Shown here: piece by piece, positions 1 to 9,227 of the stretch
Layout: every line of letters starts with the position of its first letter
Position numbering within the stretch: the first letter of the stretch is position 1
Origin: JBBILU01 sp037444775
Lineage (GTDB): Bacteria; Patescibacteriota; Gracilibacteria; BD1-5; UBA6164
Assembly (NCBI GenBank): GCA_037444775.1
Contig: JBBILU010000025.1
Span: 1 to 15,108 of the forward strand
DNA length: 15,108 nucleotides
Reading direction: 5' to 3'
The notes under the pieces: model-generated
Seen by the model: the letters and a program-made list of their open reading frames with translations, nothing else
Told to the model about the DNA's origin: nothing
The model's database searches: none
Made by a program: the position numbers and the translations under genes

Positions 1-713
1 AATATTATTGGAGTAATACTTGAATTCCTAGTGCAATTGTAGATTATGTAAAAGCAAAAGATATTAATGTTTGAGAAATTATTGAGAAAATAAACAATAA
101 TGAATTATATGTAGATGAATTAGATTTGAAATTGGAAAATTTGCATAATATTCCTGTAGAAGTATTTTTCTTAAATTCTGGATATTTTACTATCAAACAT
201 GCTAATGAATCTGTATACACTTTAGACTTTCCAAATTTTGAAACAAAAAAAGTAATGACTAAATTCTTTTTGGAATTAGTTAGGTGAAATGGTCGTTTTT
301 CATTAATGTACAAAATAGCAAATTTAATTTATTCTTGAATAACAAATTTAAATAAGGAAGAAATTTTAGAATGATTAGAATTATTGATTTATCAATTATC
401 ATCAAATACACCAAGTGAATGGCTTAATAAAAATCCAGAATGATGGTTAAAAACTGTTTTTTGATTAATATTAATTCAAACAACTCTGTGATATTTATGA
501 GAAGTAAGTTGAATAAAATGACGAAAAGATATGGTTATTATCAAAAATGATACATATTTTATTTTAGAATTCAAGGTTAACAAAACAACCAAAGAAGCTA
601 TAGAACAAATAAATAAACTTTATGTTCCATATTTACAAGACTGAAAAAAAATAGTAAAAATTTGAATAAATCGGGACAGGAATAAAAAAAGTTTTGATAT
701 AGAAATAAAATAA
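1..713 (+). CDS. AAA-ATPase-like / PD-(D/E)XK nuclease family protein, C-terminal part
   Basis: The reading frame is open from the window edge to a TAA at 711-713, giving about 236 residues with TGA read as Gly; the start and the N-terminal ATPase part lie outside. The first residues (YYWSNTGIPSAIVDYVK) and the motifs LNSGYFTIK and YTLDFPNFE match the segment after the ATPase core in the AAA-ATPase_like/DUF1703 family. The C-terminal 70 residues form a PD-(D/E)XK nuclease-like module: an Asp in GRKDMVII, then the E-x-K signature in FILEFKVNK, then EQINKLYVPY and KIVKIGINRD. Members are usually about 500-580 residues and are often found in many copies per genome. Their function is poorly defined; a nuclease or mobile/defence role has been proposed. 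The family assignment is fairly firm, the activity is not. The last residues resemble the fragment at the right edge of the window. Confidence 0.85.
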
Positions 714-744
714 AAAATATTCTAAAAATTTTAGGATATTTTTT
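712..744. terminator. Bidirectional hairpin terminator between convergent genes
   Basis: A 16-bp inverted repeat (712-727 with 729-744, one G-T wobble) has A-runs on the outer left and T-runs on the outer right. It therefore reads as a hairpin followed by U residues on either strand. It overlaps the stop codons of both convergent genes (711-713 plus, 743-745 minus). Confidence 0.6.
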
Positions 745-1156
745 ATTTTATTTTTGTTTTTAATTCTTCAAACTTAGCAATAAGTTTATCTTTCAAACCT
801 TTAATATGTTCTGGAGCATTATTTTTAAAAGAATCTATTTTATCCTTATTTTCTTCATATAAAGCCTCAACTTTAACTTTTGCATTTTCAAGATATTCTG
901 TTCATTTTACTTTTATCTCTTCTAGTTTTGCTGAATTCTCTGGAGTCATCAATTTAGACTTAATACTAGAAAATAATTTTTTTTGATTTTCCAAGAAATT
1001 ATAAAATAGTACTTTCTTAGGACATTTTCATGAAATTTTAGCTTCATTTAATTCTTTAACAACTTCATCTCATTTTTTATTATTAAATAGAGAAGAAACT
1101 ATACTTCAAGCAACATAAGAAACAATGGCTACAAATAAAAAATTTTTCTTAGACAT
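743..1156 (-). CDS. Small membrane-anchored YtxH-like coiled-coil protein
   Basis: A 137-residue protein with ATG at 1156 and TAA at 743-745. Residues 4-23 form one hydrophobic segment (FLFVAIVSYVAGSIVSSLF), followed by a Lys/Glu-rich, mostly helical remainder (for example KLEEIKVKGTEYLENAKVK and LKDKLIAKFEELKTK). A single N-terminal transmembrane helix plus a charged amphipathic tail is the layout of YtxH-domain proteins, a structural class with no settled enzymatic role. The resemblance is in architecture rather than in a diagnostic motif, so a generic membrane-anchored protein is the safer reading. Three in-frame TGA codons are read as Gly, one within the membrane segment. It is transcribed alone, away from clpC, from a good promoter at 1188-1215. 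Confidence 0.75.
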
Positions 1157-1187
1157 ATTTTTTATTATTAATAAATAAGATGTTTTT

Positions 1188-1215
1188 ATTATAGCATATT
1201 TCTGATATTTTACAA
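1188..1215 (-). promoter_or_regulatory. Sigma-70-like promoter for the YtxH-like gene
   Basis: On the minus strand TTGTAA (1210-1215) is separated by 16 bases from a perfect TATAAT (1188-1193), preceded by TGC to give an extended -10. The expected transcription start near 1181 leaves a leader of about 25 bases. Confidence 0.5.
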
Positions 1216-1261
1216 ATTTTATAGCATTTTTTAACAAGAAAAAACTTTTTCTCTTTACAAG

Positions 1262-1289
1262 TTGAATATTTTTTTTAAATTTATATAAA
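1262..1289 (+). promoter_or_regulatory. Possible promoter for clpC
   Basis: TTGAAT (1262-1267) is followed after 16 bases by TATAAA (1284-1289), placing a start near 1296 and a leader of about 17 bases before the ATG at 1313. Chance matches are common in such AT-rich DNA. No CIRCE-type heat-shock inverted repeat was seen in 1157-1312. Confidence 0.3.
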
Positions 1290-1312
1290 TTTATTTTTTA
1301 AAAAATTGAGTA

Positions 1313-3871
1313 ATGACACAAAATAACTTTTCTGATTGATATAAAAAAGTTCTAATAAATGCTGAAAATAGAATAAAAAAAATTGGTTTCAAAGATTTGA
1401 AACAAGAAGATATTTTTATTGAAATACTTATAGAACCAATTTGAGCAATAAAAGAAATATTTGATTTATATTGAATCAATGACAAAATAGTTTTAGATAT
1501 TCTTGATAAATGAATTTTTAATAAAAAACCTTTGGATAGAAAATGAGTTTATTCTTGAATGGATAAAGAATTAAAAAATATAATTTTATCTAGTATCAAA
1601 GTAGCAGCTGAATACAAAAAAGAAAAAGCTAGTACTGAGGATTTCCTTATTTCTTTGCTAAGAACTTGAAAATGGTTACCTCAAGTTTTGGATTATGTTG
1701 GAATTAATCCAAAAGATTTGGAAACAAATTTGTGTGATTTACAAAAACTGTGAGTTATTGATTGAGTAAAAAATTGAAAAATATCAGAATGAACTGAAGA
1801 AGTTGCATGACTTTTTTGAGCTATTGCTGATACTATTTTTCATTCTCTCAAAGAAAGTTCTGAATCAACTCCTTTTGATGAAAATGAAAAACAAGAAAAA
1901 AAAGAAGATGAAAGCACAACTCCAGCACTTGATTTTTTCTCAACAGACTTGACAAAAGAAGCTCGTGAATGAAAAATAGATAAAGTAATTTGAAGAGAAA
2001 ACGAAATTGAAAGACTTATTTCAATTTTAAATAGAAAAACAAAAAATAATCCAGTTTTGATTTGAGAACCCTGAGTTGGTAAAACCGCAATTGTGGAATG
2101 ACTTGCATTAAAAATTGCTTCCTGAGATGTTCCATTTCCTATGAAAGATAAAAAAATCTTAGCTTTAGATTTGAATTCTATGGTTGCTTGAGCAAAATAT
2201 AGATGAGATTTTGAAGCTAGAATAAAACTTGTAATTGATGAAGCCTCAAAAGTAGAAAACGATGTAATTCTATTTATTGATGAAATCCATACTATGATTT
2301 GAGCTTGAAGCTGAGAATGAACTCTTGATGCATCAAATGTTTTGAAACCAGCAATGTGAAGATGAAAAATTAAAGTAATTTGAGCTACAACACTAAAAGA
2401 ATATCAAAAATACATTGAAAAAGATTCTGCATTAGAAAGAAGATTTCAAAAAGTAATAGCTCCAGAACCAAGCAAAGATTTGGCAAATGAAATTATTTTA
2501 GGAATAAAAGAAATTTTTGAAGAATATCATAATTTGAATATTACAGATGAAGCAGTTTTGGAGTCTGTTGAACTAAGTTCAAGATATATAACAGATAGAC
2601 AGTTACCCGATAAAGCTATAGATTTGATTGATGAAGCTTGTAGTTTGAAATCTATGAAGTATAGTTTTGATGAAAAAGACATAAAAGAGTTAAAAGAAAA
2701 AATTAGTAAAATAAATATAGATATTGAAAAAGCCGTTATTTCTCAAGAATATCAAAAAGCAAAAACTCTCAAAGAGAAAAAAACTGAGCTTGATTCACAA
2801 GTAACAGAATTGAAACAAAAATTTTCTATTCCAAAAGATCAAAGAATGTTTATAAAAAAAGAAGATATTCAAAATATTCTTAGTATTTCAACTTGAATTC
2901 CTGTAGATAATTTAAGTAAAACAGAAATAGAAAAATTAAAAAAATTACCTCTAACTATAAAAAATAAAATAATTTGACAAGATGAAGCTATAGATTCTAT
3001 CGTAAAATCAATAATGAGAAGTAAAGCCTGAATTTGAGCTGACTCAAGACCTCTTTGAAGTTTCTTATTTCTTGGTCCAACTTGAGTTTGAAAAACAGAA
3101 TTAGTGAAAGTTTTGGCAAAAGAATTTTATAGTGATGAGCAAGCTCTTATAAAAATTGATATGAGTGAATATTCAGATAAAACTTCTGTAAATAAATTAA
3201 TTTGATCTAGTGCTTGATATGTTTGATATGAAGAATGATGATTATTAACAGAAAAAGTAAGGAAAAAACCATATTCTATAGTTTTGTTTGATGAAATTGA
3301 AAAATGAGATTTTGAAGTTTATAATTTATTATTACAAATTCTTGATGAATGAGTTTTAACAGACAATAAATGAAGAAAAGTAAATTTCAAAAATACAATT
3401 ATTGTTATGACAAGTAATATAGGACAAGAAGAATTCAGCAAAAAAGCTAGACAAATTTGATTTGATGTTTCTGAAAGTGAAGAAGAAGCAATTATGCAAG
3501 ATTATGAGAAAGCAAAGCAAAATATTAAAGATTCTTTAAATGATTATTTTTCAAGAGAATTTATAAATAGAATAGATAAAGTTGTTATTTTTAACCCTCT
3601 TGATAAAAATATTATTAAAAAAATTGTAAAAATAAGACTTGAAGATTTTAAAAAAAGATTAGAAAAAAAAGAAATTGCATTTTCTTATGATTCAAAAGTT
3701 TTGAATTTCATAACAAAAGCCGTTTATAATCCAGAATTCTGAGCTAGAGAAGTAAGAAGATATATTACAGATAATATTGAAGATGTTATTGCAGAAGCTA
3801 TGATTTGAGAAAAAATAAAAGATAAAGTTGAAATATATATTTTAAAAAATAAAATAGAGTTCAAATACTAG
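1313..3871 (+). CDS. clpC: ClpC-type AAA+ protein unfoldase (ATP-dependent Clp protease ATP-binding subunit)
   Basis: An 852-residue hexameric unfoldase expected to thread substrate proteins into the ClpP peptidase in the cytoplasm. The N-terminal region (about 1-150) is a divergent Clp N domain, followed by an acidic linker. The first AAA+ module has Walker A GEPGVGKT (251-258), Walker B with DEIH (323-326) and LERRF. A short coiled middle region (about 445-495) is ClpC-sized, not the long ClpB propeller. The second module has Walker A GPTGVGKT (588-595), Walker B with DEIE (660-663) and sensor-2 GAREVRR. An IGF tripeptide (715-717) sits where ClpA/ClpC/ClpX carry their ClpP-docking loop, which argues for ClpC over the disaggregase ClpB. 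Many in-frame TGA codons fall on invariant glycines. An in-frame stop at 1286-1288 supports the ATG at 1313. No clpP lies in the window. Confidence 0.95.
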
Positions 3872-3879
3872 AAATTTTC

Positions 3880-3912
3880 AAAGAGAAAAAAATATTTTTT
3901 CTCTTTTTTTTT
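3880..3912 (+). terminator. Intrinsic terminator after clpC
   Basis: A perfect 12-bp stem (3880-3891 with 3895-3906, loop ATA) starts 9 bases after the clpC stop and runs into a T-tract to 3912. The A-run on the left means it could also work on the other strand, but no gene points that way. Confidence 0.7.
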
Positions 3913-3921
3913 GCTTAAATT

Positions 3922-3948
3922 TTGCAAAAAATAATAATTCTATATAAT
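3922..3948 (+). promoter_or_regulatory. Promoter candidate for the 3994-9192 operon
   Basis: TTGCAA (3922-3927) and a perfect TATAAT (3943-3948) are 15 bases apart, just after the clpC terminator. A start near 3955 gives a leader of about 40 bases. The short spacer lowers certainty. Confidence 0.4.
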
Positions 3949-3993
3949 AAGAAAAATTAAATTTTATTTTAAAAAAAAATAAAAGAAAAATAT

Positions 3994-5463
3994 ATGATAG
4001 ATTTATTTGAACTTATTAAAAACTGAGAAAATTCTAAATTAGAATTCAAGGAAGAAATAGGTAATTCCGATTCTATTGCTTGAGAAATAGTAAGTTTTTT
4101 AAATGCAGAATGATGAATTATTCTTTTTTGAATGTCTGATAATTGATGAATAAAATGAGTAGAAAATGTTCACTTATTTGAAGAAAAGATTTCAAATATT
4201 TCAAGAAATAATATTTTTCCAGAAGTAGTTTTAGATTTTGAAATACAAAATATTGATAAAAAAGATATTTTTCTATTAAAAGTTCCAATGTGAAAAAATA
4301 AGCCTTATGAAGTAAAAACAACAAGAAAAAAATATATCAGAGTTCAGACTAGCAAGAGAGAGGTTTCAAGAGAAGAAGAAGTAAGACTTTGGCAAGCAAG
4401 TGGAAATCTTAAATATGATAATATTTTAATTCAAGAATCAAATATAAATGAAATAGATAAGAGAAAAGTTGAATTATTCATAAAAAAAATCTATAATAAA
4501 AAACTTAATGAAACTTGAATAGATTATGAAACATTATTACAAAATCTTGATATTGCTAAAAAATGAATTGATAATATACTATACCCTACTTTTTCTTGAT
4601 TATACTTTTTTTGAAAATCAAATTTTTTAAGAAAAAGAATAAATAGTAGTTATATAATATTTGCTTATTTTAAGTGAGATAATATAGGTAGTTCTGAAAT
4701 ACTTGATAAAAAAGAAATAGAGTGAACTTTTGACGAAATATATGATGATTCTATAAAATTTATTCATAAATACAATGCTGAATATAGAAATATAAAATGA
4801 TATAAAGGTATTATAAAATATGACTACCCACTGGAAGCTATAAGAGAAACTCTTATGAATGCAATGTTACATAGAGATTATACATATACTTGAGCAAATA
4901 TTAGAATTTTTATGTTTAATAATAAACTAGAAATCATAAGTCCTTGAGTTTTACCGAATTGACTTACTTTAAAAGCTCTAAAGAGCTGAATATATCAAAG
5001 ATTCACAAGAAATGAATACATAATCAATTTTGCTTCAAAAATATTTTCAAATGTAGCAGAAAGTTTATGAAGCTGAATAAATAGAATAAACGAAATATGT
5101 AAAAAATGAGGTTATAAAAATCCAAAGTATATGGTTACAGAAAATGAAATAAGAGTAATTTATTATAAAAATGAGGGAGTAAATCTTGAAAATGAGGGAG
5201 CAAATCTTGAAAATGAGGGAGCAAATCTTGAAAATGAGGGAGTAAATCTTGAAAATGAGGGAGTAAATCTTGAAAATGAGGGAGCAAATCTTGAAAATTT
5301 TATAAGAAAAAATCCTTGACTTAGAATTTCTCAGATGTCTAAAATAATAAATATTCCTCAAAAAACTATTGAAAGATGGATAAAAAAACTTAAAGATGAA
5401 TGAAAAATAGAGTTTAGGTGAAGTACAAAAACTTGAGGGTATTTTGTAAAAATTTATATGTAA
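3994..5463 (+). CDS. AlbA_2 (Schlafen-type) / HATPase_c_4 / HTH protein with internal heptad repeat
   Basis: A 489-residue protein resembling the RecG-like 'putative transcriptional regulator' family. Residues 8-125 fit the AlbA_2/Schlafen nucleotide-binding domain (KLEFKEEIGN, GEIVSFLNAEGG, ILFGMSDNG, YIRVQTSKREVS). Residues about 280-350 fit HATPase_c_4 (AIRETLMNAMLHRDY, then LEIISPGVLPNGLT). Residues 393-434 are six copies of the heptapeptide NEG(V/A)NLE, encoded by a 21-bp tandem repeat. The C-terminus (about 441-489) is a helix-turn-helix (LRISQMSKIINIPQKTIERW, ending KIEFRGSTKTGGYF). Similar proteins often carry EGVN-type repeats before the winged helix. The role is not established; a DNA-binding regulator or defence-related function is usually suggested. 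The next gene starts 19 bases downstream with no terminator, so it probably leads an operon with two exported proteins and map. Confidence 0.88.
5170..5295 (+). repeat. 21-bp x 6 in-frame tandem repeat
   Basis: Six head-to-tail copies of a 21-base unit (AATGAGGGAGTAAATCTTGA plus A). They differ only at one base of the fourth codon, GTA or GCA (V, A, A, V, V, A). The unit is a multiple of three, so copy-number change would lengthen or shorten the linker by seven residues without breaking the frame. Confidence 0.97.
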
Positions 5464-5482
5464 TTTAATTTTTAAAATTTTT

Positions 5483-7147
5483 ATGTACAAAATCTTTAAA
5501 ATCTTAATTTTGCTAATAATAGCTTTGTTTAATTTCAAAGCATTTTTTGCTGATGCAAGTTTTTTGTGAGAAGATTTATGACTTGATTTATATAAAAATA
5601 TTGATGAATGATATAGCACATTACAAACAAAAAATTATGAATATGAATTAAAATGACAAAATCCTGACTGAACAGCTTGAGAAGAAATTAATAGAATTTT
5701 GGCAAGTGAAAATATAAAACCTTGTTTAACAGAAAACTTACAAACAAGTGATGTTGAAAAAATTAATTCTTGAGACATACAAACATTAGAAAAAAATATA
5801 AAAGATGAATGTAAAAAAGAATGAAAAATTACAATTTCTGAGCTAAATAGTTTATTTTCCAAAGTTAGAGAGGTTAGAAATACAGCTAAATCAAAAGCAA
5901 ACCAAAAGACAAAAGCAATTCAAAGAATTTCAAGAATTTGATTATATTCAGATTGAACCTTAGAAAATTCTCCTTTTGATATAATTTCAGATATTAAAGA
6001 TATTGATTATATAATTTTTACAAGTGAAATTCCCTACAAATGAGAAAAACCAATAAAAGACAAAGATCTTGATGATTATTTAAAATGAAAGTTCAAAAAC
6101 GATAAAAACCAAAAGATTTGAAGCTGAAGTTGAGATGATGATAAAAATTCATCTCCTCCAAAAAATGATAATTGAAATTGATGAAATGATTGAAATAATA
6201 ACTGAAATGAACAAAATAATAATTGAAATTGAAATTGAAATGATAAAAATCCAATTTGTATAGACCCAAAATTAAGTTGATTAAATGATTCTGATATAAA
6301 AGATATTCTTTGAATATGAAAAAATTTTGATATCATAAATTGACATATAAACTCAAATTATAATCCAAATTATTTTACAAATTCAGGATTCTCAGCAAAT
6401 TGATTTTCTAATCATGAAGAAGTTATATTAAAATATAGTAACTCTTCTTATTCTGAAGTTACAGATGATAATAAATGGTGATGTAAAAGTTTTTTTTGTA
6501 TTAATATTGAGTTTATAATAAAAGACCAAAATCTACTTTGATGATGAAAAACAAGAAGTATTGAAAGCATTTTAGAAAAATCAAACTGACATTTTAAAAA
6601 GTTTAGTAATGCTTCCTTAGTTCAATCAAAAATGACTACAAACAATTTTGAATTGTGACTTAGAGATTTAAACTTACCCGATATTTTTCATATGTGAGTT
6701 GTAATTCAAGAAAAACCAGTTCCAATGCTAGAGTTAAAAGATTGAATTCAAGATAAAAAATGAGTTGATGGAAACAAAGAAATGTCTGTTAAAAATTTAC
6801 TTAGGAAATGATTTGAATCTGTTTGAATGAATTATGAAAGAGAAAATGATTTAGAAATATTTTTTAAGTCAGAAATAGAATCAAAAACAATTGAAGATTC
6901 TGCTTGATTAACAAATGCTGTTATCATTGATAGATTAAAAAAACAAAAAGATTATGAACAAGAAGAAACAAAACTTTTAGATGAATTTGTATGAAATTTC
7001 ATAAAAAAAGAATCAATAAAAGCAGATACAGAATGACTTTATAAAGAATTTGTTGAACTTGAGAAATTTGTTTGACAAATGACAGAATATGCAAATAGTT
7101 TTAACTGAATTATAAAAAAAATGAATGAAATTCCTATACATAAATAA
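5483..7147 (+). CDS. Exported protein of unknown function with Asn/Gly-rich linker
   Basis: A 554-residue protein whose function I do not recognise. Residues 1-23 are a signal peptide (two Lys, a Leu/Ile/Phe-rich core, FFA at 21-23). An N-terminal part (about 25-210) is charged and largely helical, with two Cys (KPCLTEN, KDECKKE). A low-complexity linker rich in Asn, Gly and Asp spans 213-256; its 11 glycines are all written TGA. The C-terminal part (257-554) carries three more Cys (NPICIDP, GCKSFFCIN), a conserved-looking stretch (TTNNFELGLRDLNLPDIFHM) and a Glu/Lys-rich helical tail. It lies 19 bases after the Schlafen-type gene and 12 before the next exported protein, so co-expression is likely. 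Export to the cell surface or medium is inferred; a structural or host-contact role is possible but unproven. Confidence 0.85.
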
Positions 7148-7159
7148 AATATACTTAAT

Positions 7160-8422
7160 ATGAAGAAATTTATTTACACAATCAGTATTTTTATAAGTTT
7201 TATATTTTTATATAATGCATCTTTTGCTAGTTGCAATTGAACTTGTAAAATAAAAGATTGACCTGCACCCGTTTTGGAAGAATATTTTAAAAATATAAGA
7301 AAAGTTGTTTCAAATATTACAAATGAAGTATCAAAAGAAAAAGTTGATTCTAGTAGAGAAATGAAAATTGTGAGAAAAGAAATGTTAAAGGTTTATAATT
7401 CTGTTTTCCGTTGGCCTTCGTATAATTCATCAGTAAATTTTTTAAAGTATAATTTGACTTGAGAAATTCCTGTAGAAGTTAAAAGAGATCTTGATATGAT
7501 AGAAAAAGAAAACAAAAGTTTGTATAAATTTTCTGAAAACCTTGCTTATACATGAAAATGAAATATTTCTATAAAAAATGCTTGTGATTGAGTAGAAAAT
7601 TGTAATTTAAGTTGAGAAGCTAATGAAATTATATCTGCTTTGATGAATAGTAACGAAGCTTTACTTAATTACTATAAATTAAGTTTAATTGATAAATGAA
7701 CTGATTTTAATTGAACTTTTGTTCTTGTACCTTCAAATTTCAAAGGAAATTTTTGAAATTATTATAATAAATACACGATAACTGATTGTTCTGCTTGTGA
7801 AAGTTGATTTAAAGATAGAATAAATAAAGAAATTACAAAAATTTCATCTAGCAATCAAAAATCAAAAGATTGATTAAAAAAATGGACAGATGCTTGGAAT
7901 TTGTTAATTTGAAAAAAATGATATGAAGCTGAAAGTCAAGAAATAGAAAGAAGAGCTTTAGAAAAAGAATTAAATAGTAAATGAATAAACACAAATAATT
8001 CTCAAGCTACTCTAAATAATTTAAGTAAATACACCAAAACTTGATATTCAGACTTTAATAATCCTATAAGTAACTCGTTTGAATCAGTAAAAAATAGTCT
8101 GAGTATTTTTCCTAATAGTTTTGATGAAAGTATAAAAGAATTATTAAATAAATGAAATGAAAGTATTCCAATTTCACAAATAACATTATCAAAAAAAGAA
8201 ATTTCAACTTGAAACAAAACGGCAAGTGAAATAGATGAGCTTTATAGTACAGAATTACCCTTGATTGCAAAAGATGATCTAAATAGTGAGAAATTACAAT
8301 GAAGAATTATACAAATGCATATTAATATTACAAATGCTATAAATATTCTTGATAAAACAATTTCTATTTCACAAAAAGTTTGTAATGATCAAGATAGATG
8401 AAATTGAAAATGTGAATATTAA
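7160..8422 (+). CDS. Exported Cys-containing protein of unknown function
   Basis: A 420-residue protein, function not recognised. Residues 1-23 are a signal peptide (MKKFIYTISIFISFIFLYNA, then SFA); cleavage would leave SCNGTCKIKDG at the N-terminus. The FASC sequence is lipobox-like but has Phe instead of Leu/Val at -3, so lipidation is uncertain. Cysteine pairs recur: C25/C29, NACDGVENCN, TDCSACES and VCNDQDRGNGKCEY at the very end, consistent with disulfides in an exported protein. The rest is helical and Lys/Asn-rich. It starts 12 bases after the preceding exported protein, and map follows 26 bases later without a terminator. The tight pairing with the 554-residue protein suggests they act together. 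Confidence 0.85.
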
Positions 8423-8448
8423 AAAACTTTATTAAATAATTTAAAGAA

Positions 8449-9192
8449 ATGCTTAACGAAAAAGAGTTAAATGCTTTAAGAGAAAATGCGAAAGTGCATA
8501 AAGAAATTTTTAGAGAAATAGAAAAAATGGCTAAACCTTGAGTCGAAATAACTTTATTCGATAAATTAGTTTGAAATATTTGTAAAAAATATTGAGTTAT
8601 TCCTTGATTCAAAGGTTATCATGGTTTTCCTGCAAATATTTGTATTAGTATAAATGATTGTGTTGCACACTGAATTCCTAGAAAATGAGTATTTCTTTGA
8701 GAATGAGATATGGTAAATTTTGACTTATGAGTAAAAGATAAAAAATATTTAGTGAATACTGATGCTGGTTTTACTATGTTAATTTGAGATTGACCACATA
8801 AACCTTTGCATGAAAAATTTTTGAAAGTAAACAAGGAAGCTTTAGCAATTTGAGTAGCTTTAGCAATTCCTTGAAATAAAACTTGAGATATTTGAGCTGC
8901 AATACAAAAATATGTTGAATCAAATTGATTTAAAATAGTTAGAGATTTAACAGGTCATTGAGTTTGAAAAAATCTTCACGAAAAACCATATATCTATAAT
9001 TATTGAACAGCTTGAACTTGAGAATTAATCAAAGCTTGAATGACTCTCGCAATAGAACCAATTATTTGACTTACAGAATGGAAAATTTTTAATAAATGAG
9101 ACTGGGATTTATTTATGAAAAATTGAAGTTTTAGTTCACAATTTGAACATACTATTTTAGTTACAAACTGAAAAGCAGAAATTATAGTTTAA
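8449..9192 (+). CDS. map: Methionine aminopeptidase, type I
   Basis: A 247-residue metalloprotease that removes the initiator Met from nascent proteins in the cytoplasm. All five metal ligands are in place: D92 (VNFDLGV), D105 (VNTDAGF), H170 (TGHGVGKNLHE), E203 (LAIEPI) and E233 (QFEHTILV). The substrate-pocket motifs GYHGFPANICIS and VAHGIP are also present. Length is normal for the family. The loop between the first two Asp ligands is two residues longer than the usual spacing. In-frame TGA supplies the Gly in HGVGK and many others. It is the last gene of the apparent four-gene operon and is followed at once by a strong terminator. A neighbourhood with exported proteins, rather than ribosomal or translation genes, is unusual for map. 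Confidence 0.95.
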
Positions 9193-9193
9193 T

Positions 9194-9227
9194 AAAAAAT
9201 TCTCTCAATTTTGAGAGAATTTTTTTT
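9194..9227. terminator. Bidirectional terminator between map and the GH18 gene
   Basis: A perfect 15-bp stem (9194-9208 with 9211-9225, loop TT; core TTCTCTCAA) is flanked by A-runs on the left and T-runs on the right. It starts 2 bases after the map stop and touches the stop codon of the convergent GH18 gene (9226-9228), so it probably serves both. Confidence 0.8.

Noticed and set aside
1313..3871. Apparent pseudogenes or multiple frameshifts, since the standard code leaves only short open pieces in clpC and most other genes
   Set aside because: All breaks are TGA in one constant frame and coincide with conserved glycines; no frameshift is needed once TGA is read as Gly.
1313..3871. ClpB disaggregase as identity of the AAA+ gene
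   Set aside because: The middle coiled region is short and an IGF ClpP-docking tripeptide is present, both typical of ClpC/ClpA and not of ClpB.
5170..5295. Tandem repeats as a CRISPR array
   Set aside because: The units are directly adjacent with no spacers, keep the reading frame and encode a heptapeptide.
5065..5619. A 184-codon minus-strand open frame with repeated hydrophobic units
   Set aside because: It is the antisense shadow of the Schlafen-type gene and its 21-bp repeats; the sense frame has recognisable domains.
7220..7240. Lipoprotein signal (FASC) in the 420-aa exported protein
   Set aside because: Phe at the -3 position departs from the usual lipobox and an AxA-like signal peptidase I site overlaps it; noted only as a possibility.
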